DNA of 64,000 bases. Origin: Acanthococcus lagerstroemiae (lineage: Eukaryota > Arthropoda > Insecta > Hemiptera > Eriococcidae). The stretch spans positions 42,234,955 to 42,298,954 of the forward strand of contig CM063111.1 in NCBI GenBank assembly GCA_031841125.1, in the 5' to 3' direction. Under the pieces are notes generated by a model. That model had not been told where the DNA came from. It worked only from the letters and a program-made list of their open reading frames with translations, and ran no database searches. Shown here in pieces: positions 57,117 through 64,000 of this stretch. Both the position numbers and the translations under genes were made by a program. The number at the start of each line of letters is the position of its first letter. Position 1 is the stretch's first letter.

Positions 57117-58237
57117 GAACCCTTCCATTCAACTTACGGATAAAGGCCGGGCGGCATTCGACAGAGCAAAGGAAGTAAAATCCAGAAAATTCTTGAAAAT
57201 TGAAAAATCATTATGAAGGAGAGTAGCTGGCGGAAAACACTAAAAAATGTGATCTAAGAATAACAAATTCACCTTAAAATATTTAATGTCTAAGGGTAAA
57301 TATTTTAGCCTAATTTCTCATAGTTACGCCACATTCCTTTGATGTTTTTTTGAAAATTATTGTCTTTCAAAATATTTTCAATTTTTCTGAATTTTACATT
57401 CTCTGCTGTATTCATTGCCGTCGAGTTATTATCCCCAATGGCCAGTATTATAAAACTTAAGTTAAAAATCCTAATACCGGGTTGGCGGATTCGCATTTTA
57501 ACCACCGGTTAATTTTTAACCAAGTTTTATAAGACTGGCCCTAAGTTGACTGAAAGGGTCAAGAGAGAATTCTAAATTTTTGAATAACAAAATAAAGAAC
57601 AGGTCTCCTTGCAATACAAGTGGATCTGAGAAGTTGAATTTTAGCAAGCATAAATTATATGGCTTACGCAAGAATCCTCACAATTTATAATAAAATCAGG
57701 AAAATTCGTAATTTTTTTGAATCTTCTATTTAACTCTTCAGATCACGATTCCCAAATTGCTCCTATCCAAAATATGATTTTTTCAATTTCCAAAATGTCT
57801 CTAGATTCTACACATTATTTTCTCTATTCAGTGTCTGAAGTTTGACTTCCTCTGTGGATCGAGAGGAGCACGCTGAAATTCGAAAGTTTTTCACAGCCAA
57901 AAGAATCACATTTTTCAACCTTAAAATCGTTGTTGTGGTAACACTGGTGAATATAAATGGATAGAATCTCGCAAGCATAAAGTACTGACTGAAAACAATA
58001 ATTCACTCGAGTTTTATTAAAATCGGTAAATTTTTTATTTTTACGTATTTTTTATTCAAATTGTCAGTTTTGCCCGAAAAAGCTGTACTTGATCCCCGCG
58101 AGGCACAGGTTAATACGTACATATTATCTTATCGGGCTCAAAATCAGTATTTCAAGTTTTTTCCTTCATTATTCAGAACAACTTCCAGAGATGGGGGCAA
58201 TTCTCCGATAACATTTTTGAATTAAAGACCACTCTAA
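57117..58237. other. No gene recognised
   Basis: AT-rich. Near 57430-57540 an inverted pair CCAGTATTATAAAACTTAAGT and AAGTTTTATAAGACTGG with TTAACC patches may be another short foldback; too short for a firm call. Confidence 0.4.
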
Positions 58238-58239
58238 TA

Positions 58240-58489
58240 TCGAGTGTTTCATGCACACTTAACCTAAGTGACAAAAACTTTTTTCTTTTCAGGAGAGCGA
58301 TTTGAAAATATAAATAACGTTGTGTTATATACGTGGCTCAAATGGTTTACGCCATCTAGCGGGCTAAAAAAGAAAGTAATTCGTCATTTGCGAGTGTAGC
58401 CCGATAGAGGGTATCGAAATCTATAAGAATACGTACATATCATGTTTCGTCAAAATGTCACTTAGGTCAAGTGTGCATGAGACACTCGA
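58240..58489. mobile_element. TA-flanked MITE, 250 bp
   Basis: TCGAGTGTTTCATGCACACT then TAACCTAAGTGACA at left, inverse GTCACTTAGGTCAAGTG then TGCATGAGACACTCGA at right; TA on both sides (58238-58239, 58490-58491). Non-coding interior. TA targets and 34-bp TIRs suggest a Tc1/mariner-type or similar parent. Confidence 0.85.
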
Positions 58490-58604
58490 TATATAAGTAG
58501 GTGACCATTCGACCTATATTCAAAATTGAAAGGATTACAAGTCTTCACACTTGAAGATAGAGAACTTTCAGGGAGAGTCTGAGTACTCATTTTTTTCAAA
58601 GATA

Positions 58605-59408
58605 CAGGGACGTACCGAAGAGTTTTTCCGGGGGGGGGGGTAAAAATTGTGACAGTCTCAACTGACTCAACTCAGAATTCCCAAGTATCAAAACAAAAAA
58701 ACAAAAAAAAACAAAACCCTTTGAACCTGATGGATTTTTTCAACTGACTCAATTTAAAATTCCCAAGTACAAAGGTAGGCCAAAAACCACTGAGACAGAT
58801 TTCATAATTTTTGAACCGTTTGACCTAGCGACTTGAATAAAAAACCATCTGAAAGCTCATTTATTTCTGTACAACATACTAAAAGCTCAATTCCATGGAA
58901 ACGCACCAACACAACTTGAAAAAAAAACACGTTTTCGCGAGCGTTCGTTACGCGTCTGACCATAACTCGGGTTACAACAGTACTACAACCTTGAAATTTT
59001 AGTATGTGGTAGCTGAATGTATGCTCTTCAACTACGTTAAAAGATTTTTTCGATAGGGGTTGCGGTTCTAGAATTATGTGCATGTAAAAAACCTAGAGGG
59101 GTACCCAAACACGCCGCGCGGGATTCGCTGTAGCTTTGTTTTCACGCGCGCTAAAAAATTGAGCTTTTAGTATGTTGTACAGAAATAAATGAGCTTTCAG
59201 ATGGTTTTTTATTCAAGTCGCTAGGTCAAACGGTTCAAGAATTATGAAATCTGTCTCAGTAGTTTTTGGCCTACCTTTGTATCAATGCAAAAGAAGAAAA
59301 ACCTAAAAAAAAAAAAAAGTTTAACTTGTTAGATTTTATTAACTGCTGAGTGAAAAATTCCTATGGGGGTCAGAATTGCCCCTCATCTTCCCTATCGGTA
59401 CGTTCGTG
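58605..59408. mobile_element. hAT MITE with perfect 8-bp TSD, host of nested element
   Basis: The left end CAGGGACGTACCGAAGAG and right end ATCGGTACGTTCGTG are inverted. CAAAGATA is duplicated at 58597-58604 and 59409-59416. Removing the nested element (58770-59279) leaves about 290 bp, including a G-run and TTCAACTGACTCAA repeats. Confidence 0.88.
58770..59279. mobile_element. TA-flanked foldback element nested in hAT MITE
   Basis: CAAAGGTAGGCCAAAAACC at left pairs with GGCCTACCTTTG at right. The arms extend about 120 bp (TCATTTATTTCTGTACAACA with TGTTGTACAGAAATAAATGA). TA flanks both sides. The core (AAAACACGTTTTCGCGAGCG, TTACGCGTCTGACC) is similar to the core of family F copies at 48780-48900 and 10130-10250, so it may be a distant relative. 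Confidence 0.88.
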
Positions 59409-59416
59409 CAAAGATA

Positions 59417-60111
59417 TGTAATCAATAAACAGTTGATACATTAGAGAAGTAACAGAGCTTTACCGAAGTGAATTGCCAACCTTTGACATTGTAGGGGTTC
59501 TACCAATTTCAACATTCTAATTACTAAATTTGAACAAAATTCTTGAAGTGCACCCCTTTCAAGTATTGTAGCGCTTTCAATTTTCAACACAGGCAATGAG
59601 TGATGGTAGCAACTTTTCTTTCTTTTCCATAGCAGCCACGATTCGTAACCGTGTTTATAAAGTATGTTATTTGGTTTCGTGAACTTTTATTTAAGAATTT
59701 AGTGAAATTTTCCAAATTTCGGAACCGAATTAAATTCGTGGCAACTTCTTTGCAACCTATTTTGAAGAGTTACAGTAGATAGTACTTTAAAAATGAAACA
59801 AAACTGATTACCCACTGTTGCGTATTACGAAAATAGAAGGAGCCAGAAGAACTGGAAGTTGTGAGTTTCAAAAATTAGGCACAAATTTTATTATAAGAAT
59901 TATGAAATGGTTCCAGTCCCTTCGATGTCAAAGGTAGGGAATCCAGTTTGGTAAATCTCTGTTACGCTGTTGATCTTCTACACGTTGATTATTTTTAAGA
60001 AAAAGAATACGAGTCAAGTAAGTAATTCTCGTGTTTAGATGTTCATAATGTTGCTTTACGATTTAATATTGAAATATATCTCATTTCGCTCCGTAGCTAT
60101 TCCACGGGACT
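59417..60111. other. No gene recognised
   Basis: AT-rich; no ORF above 65 codons with a motif. Confidence 0.45.
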
Positions 60112-60205
60112 GATGGTGTAGTGGGACGTATGGCGACGCACGCATTCCAAAGTGGCCCCTGAGACACCACACCCCCGGCCCCGGAAATCACCCTCTCGAG
60201 TATCG
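60112..60205. repeat. Dispersed repeat fragment, copy 2
   Basis: Homologous to 53228-53335. It starts with TGGTGTAGTGGGACG, which fits a box A-like pattern (TRGYNNARNNG); no box B was found at a suitable distance, so a SINE origin is unproven. Confidence 0.55.
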
Positions 60206-60573
60206 CATCAGCAGCCGAAAGGTAGGGTTAATGTACGGCAAAATGAATGGTCATATTGAATTTCCTATTTAAGGTAACACGAGAACAGACGAAGAACTAA
60301 TACAGGTCTTCTACCCATAAAATTGAATGCGGAATAATTTTGGCTCATCAGTTTTCCTATACCGCTGACCGCTTTCGATATATCTCTCAAAACTGAATTT
60401 CTAGGTACATTCAGCCTGTGGAGGAGAAAGCACCACCTGGATCACCAAGAACTTTGAAATGTTCATTAGGGAGCTAGCCCAGAGAACTTGGTAGACAAAT
60501 CATCGATGGAAATTCTGTCCAACTTCGACTTTGCTTAAAGTAAAGTCTCCTCAGCTATTTCGACATTTATATA

Positions 60574-61717
60574 TGTTACGCCGAATTCATCAATTTGACG
60601 ATTGGCAGATATTTTGCTCATTTTATAAAATCAGTAGCGCAAAAGCAGTTATTGCCAAATTTATAAAATCAGAAAAATTTTTTGGTGAATTTATAAAATA
60701 GGCGAGTGATTGCCGATTACACAAAATCAGTAATAAATGATTATTGTTGATGAGTGTACGGATGAGGTCAGAATTTTCTCGTGCAAACTAGAAAGCAAAA
60801 TCTACGATAAGATAAAGTGAAGATGAGTACTACTCATAATTCGAATAATGTCATTGACTTGTTAAATCATGACTTCTTTACTGATAAAATGGGACACAAA
60901 CCACATCTGTACCTTCGACAATGCTCTTTAATATTTGCTGGCAAACTATGCCAGTGAGGTTATTTCTTATGACTCTGATTTTGAGTTTAACCAAACGGAT
61001 CAAGATGAATGGACTTCTAAAAAATAGGCCGAAGCTGTATGAATTTTGAAAGATGTTGAAGGCGTAGTAGAGTGCAGGCGGTTCCAAAGCAGAATTACCA
61101 ACTATATACAATCACGTGCAAAATATTCTCTCAAATCAATTAGAATAATACGTCCACTTTTTGGCCCCAACAGTGGTTCCTTTTTTGCCCCTGGGGAGGG
61201 GGGGGGGTTCATTTTCAGTCCCATAAATATAACCTTCTTCAGTTATTGACTGGTCAAGACTAATCAGTTTTTGAGAACTCTCGAAGAAAGCTCATTCATT
61301 TTGTCACTCAAAAATGCAAAAACAATCGAGAAATAATGATTACATCGTAAGCAATCAACTTTTTTTTCAGATTGCAAGACTATTGTTTCCTTCTAGAAAA
61401 AAGGGAAGTTTTGCGCTACCCCCCTCCCCAATTCAATTCTAAATGAGAATAGGTCAGATTATTTCTCACAGTCATAAAAGAAGGATTTCCCTACACATTG
61501 TCGTTAAAAATTCCTTTTGAAAATTTTAAAATAAATCTGGACTATGTTCACTTATTACGCCGAGAATGGGTGTTCACGCTCTGCAAAAAGGGACCCTATA
61601 CCTGCCGATTTTATAAATTTGGCAAAAATGTATTGCTTGTTTCACAAAATCAGCAGAACTTGCCGATTTTACAAATTCGGCAAATTTTGTTGTCAATTTG
61701 ATGAGTTCGGCGTAACA
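60574..61717. mobile_element. TA-flanked DNA transposon remnant, 1.14 kb
   Basis: TGTTACGCCGAATTCATCAA then TTTGAC at left, inverse GTCAATTTGATGAGTTCGG and CGTAACA at right. TA flanks both sides. Both ends carry several copies of GCCAATTTATAAAATC-like words (TTATAAAATCAG, GATTTTACAAATTCGGC). The interior (about 60740-61550) has no transposase. Confidence 0.85.
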
Positions 61718-63148
61718 TACTATACAACATAAACGAATGAGTTCATCAGAACGTTTCAGAAATTCATCTTCGTGCAGGAAGGCAGACACTCGCCGACCGA
61801 GTTGCAACATACATCGCTTATCGCGGATTCCTCTATCTTTCGCTTGAGCACAAGACACCGAAATATTTACGATACTTCATTTCATAACTTCAGTGAGTAT
61901 GAAAGAAAGAAAAAATGAGTCCAGCCCGACTCCTCGAACCGTTTCCTGTTCGTTATTTACACTTTTCATTGGATTGCATTCAAAATAAACGAAAACTGTA
62001 CAGGCAACCTAAAAGAAATTAAAATCAACATCATTTATGTTTGCAGGAGACTCAACGTTTCCCGAATTTTATACCTACAAGCAGCCTATATGAAAAATAG
62101 CAGGCTCTTAAATACGGGCGTGACACGAAAAAGTAATTTAATGCGGTATTGTTTGATGTTACTTGGGGCCATGCCACACCAAGTAACGCCCCGGAATTAC
62201 GAGTAAGTACAGCAATCGTTTTCCAGTTTCAATCACACCCGATCGAGCGAGCACCAGCTGTCAGCCTTGTCCGCACTTATAGTTCAATCGAATTCGAACC
62301 AATAAAAAAGGTCAAACTTGGCATGACCTCTACGAAAAATGTTTTCGAATTTTATTCAGCTCCTCCAACTGCGGTGCTCTTAAAAATCAGTTTTTTGTAT
62401 TTTGCTCGAAAACTCAGTACCTCAGGAATAGTCTGGGGAGGGGGTATTCGGAGGATAATCTCCTTCACAACCGTTCAATATATATATACATTGTTTCACA
62501 GAAATTCTTCGAAAAAGAATAATTTTGTTCACTATGTTCGCAAACGAGTATTTTTTAAATCACTTTCAAGGTTTAACACCGCGAAATCCGCCCTCATAAA
62601 AAAAATTCTGGCGCCAAACCCAATCTCAAGGAAAAAATAATACCGAGATAAAATGCGCTGCTTACAATTTTCGACAAAATGATACCACATAGTATCTGTT
62701 TGCTTCGATTTCAACCACTGGGAAGGGGTATCAAAACAGTTTTTCACAATGCCATGCATCAACATTAGGGTGGTCTTTATTTACTCTTGGTGGACAGAAT
62801 TTTTCGGAATTTCATGACGCAATCTCTAGATCAGTTCCCAAAAATCCCCAAGAAGTTTCAGCTCGAAAAGAGAAGAGGAACACAAGCTGCAGGCCCCTCC
62901 CCTTTCTTACGAGAAAATACACTGAATTTGGACGTTTCCTTTTAAATTGTTTTATCAGCTTGTAATGACGCTAAAAACATACAGATACAAGTTTTGGATT
63001 GGTGATAGTACTCTTTGACTTCAAATTTGGTTTGAAGCCCTTCGAGTGGATAGCTCCCGTGTATGTGTACGGGGGGGGGGCTGACAATGGGTGTCAAGAT
63101 TGAGTCAAAGCTTTTTTTTTATTAGATCTAGTTTATAAGTTTCTCGGT
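61718..63148. other. No gene recognised
   Basis: A 163-codon frame at 62149-62640 has no recognised motif and random-looking composition. 62669-62760 matches the ~165-bp repeat seen at 27.7-28.1 kb. 62765-62900 resembles 18690-18840 inverted. Confidence 0.4.
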
Positions 63149-63390
63149 GAATCAATTTTGGAGGTTAACTTTTGGTTTCGACCACTTAGAATACCACTAG
63201 CAGGAGCTGAACCTCTGTCATTGGTTATTCTTTGCAACAGTAGTTGACTTACAGCTTTTCAAAGCCGCTGAATCCATTTTTGAGGTTATTTAGTTCTGAC
63301 CTCGAGGAGAGCCACTGCAGAGGGCTGAACCTCCATTTAGGTTATATTTTCACCAAAAAGAAGCGGGGATTTAGCTCTCTAGACTCACAT
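63149..63390. repeat. Two-unit ~120-bp tandem duplication
   Basis: TGAATCAATTTTGGAGGTTA (63149) and TGAATCCATTTTTGAGGTTA (63269) head two diverged units, each ending in GCTGAACCTC. Confidence 0.6.
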
Positions 63391-64000
63391 TCCCATGGAT
63401 CGAAACTAAAGATGAACACTGTAAACGGATTTAACGGTCCTAATAACCCACGAATGAACTACTGGGAGTTCAGCCCTTCTCTAGTGTCACCTTCATCTCT
63501 TGAATGCCAAGCCTATATTGATATCTACAAAATCATCCAGTATTTGATACATCACTGTACCACTGTTTGTCACCGGTTACTGGGTTGCCCTGCAGCCTTA
63601 CAAGCTTTGATTTTTGGATCGTAACCCATTAATGATAAATTGTGAAACTATTTGGTGGGGTTACAAAAGGGAAGTCCATACTAAGCAAATACATCAAAGT
63701 TAACAGAAATGGCACAAGTCGACTTACGCCCTTCTTCTGTATTACTCCTGGACTGAAAATTTGAAATCGAAATGCGCACTGTAGAGTTTTTGGGGTCGCA
63801 TAATTCACTTTCGATATTTGTTTCAATCCAACTTGGAAACAGAAAAATTCCCGAAAGGAGAGGGGGTCAAAGGTCCCCAACACTCTAACCTCATTTTCGA
63901 AACTTGCATACCCCTAGTGTTGAACATTTGCGTATAAATAAACCTAAAGTGAGGTGGCTCAAAACTGGTACATTCTGTGGGTAGATCGCTCTCAGACCAC
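63391..64000. other. No gene recognised
   Basis: Frames up to about 126 codons overlap the preceding repeat and have no motif. The window ends without a recognisable feature. Confidence 0.4.

Noticed and set aside
62149..62640. 163-codon plus-strand ORF
   Set aside because: Longest non-repeat ORF on the right, but no motif, no coding-like composition, no splice context.
63244..63624. 126-codon plus-strand ORF
   Set aside because: Partly within a two-unit tandem duplication; no motif.

Overview
The window looks like nuclear DNA of an arthropod, most probably an insect. It is AT-rich, has spliced host coding sequence with GT/AG boundaries, and is crowded with typical arthropod transposons: hAT, mariner DD34D, RTE-, R1- and Jockey-like LINEs, a tRNA-derived SINE and many foldback elements. 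No prokaryotic operon, CRISPR array, rRNA or viral genome was seen. The species and order cannot be fixed from the sequence.

Only two stretches look like convincing host coding sequence, both on the minus strand: an internal exon at 46805-47641 (279 codons, phase 0 at both ends) and a terminal exon at 24778-24939 (53 codons plus stop). They fit as consecutive or near-consecutive exons of one unrecognised gene with an intron of about 21.9 kb loaded with transposons. A weaker hydrophobic leader-like ORF lies at 55481-55627 (minus). The rest is intron or intergenic DNA.

Layout. 1-2540: a 291-bp satellite invaded by GGGAAA-type purine tracts. 2.5-5.4 kb: unassigned. 5.4-13.2 kb: several copies of a spliced, gene-like repeat family, broken by hAT MITEs, a LINE tail, a 0.6-kb TA-flanked element and palindromic MITEs; the whole block is flanked by hAT-type CAGTGYTGCCAGAT ends. 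14.3-15.9 kb: a hAT element with an 8-bp target duplication, carrying a nested mariner that is a large palindrome. 21.9-23.4 kb: a 160-190-bp satellite. 24.8-28.7 kb: host terminal exon, Jockey-like RT fragment, degenerate hAT transposon, two short tandem arrays. 30.7-33.9 kb: a ~113-bp satellite split by an RTE LINE. 34.9-37.6 kb: an R1-like LINE with all RT motifs and one internal stop, followed by a second diverged C-terminal segment and a poly(A) end. 39-42.6 kb: MITEs and a ~370-bp near-perfect hairpin. 46-51.5 kb: host exon, hAT MITEs, second copy of the 0.6-kb element, a ~125-bp tandem array. 53-64 kb: a SINE with 13-bp target duplications, a truncated relative, and nested TA- and hAT-type MITEs.

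The most useful observations are: six non-autonomous or decayed hAT-type elements with perfect 8-bp target duplications and three more with near-perfect ones; the palindromic mariner; the spliced repeat family at 5.6-13.2 kb, whose copies share a conserved peptide block and a Cys-x2-Cys motif; the purine tracts that start at the same place in two satellite units; and the long hairpin at 39.4-39.8 kb. No complete active system was found.
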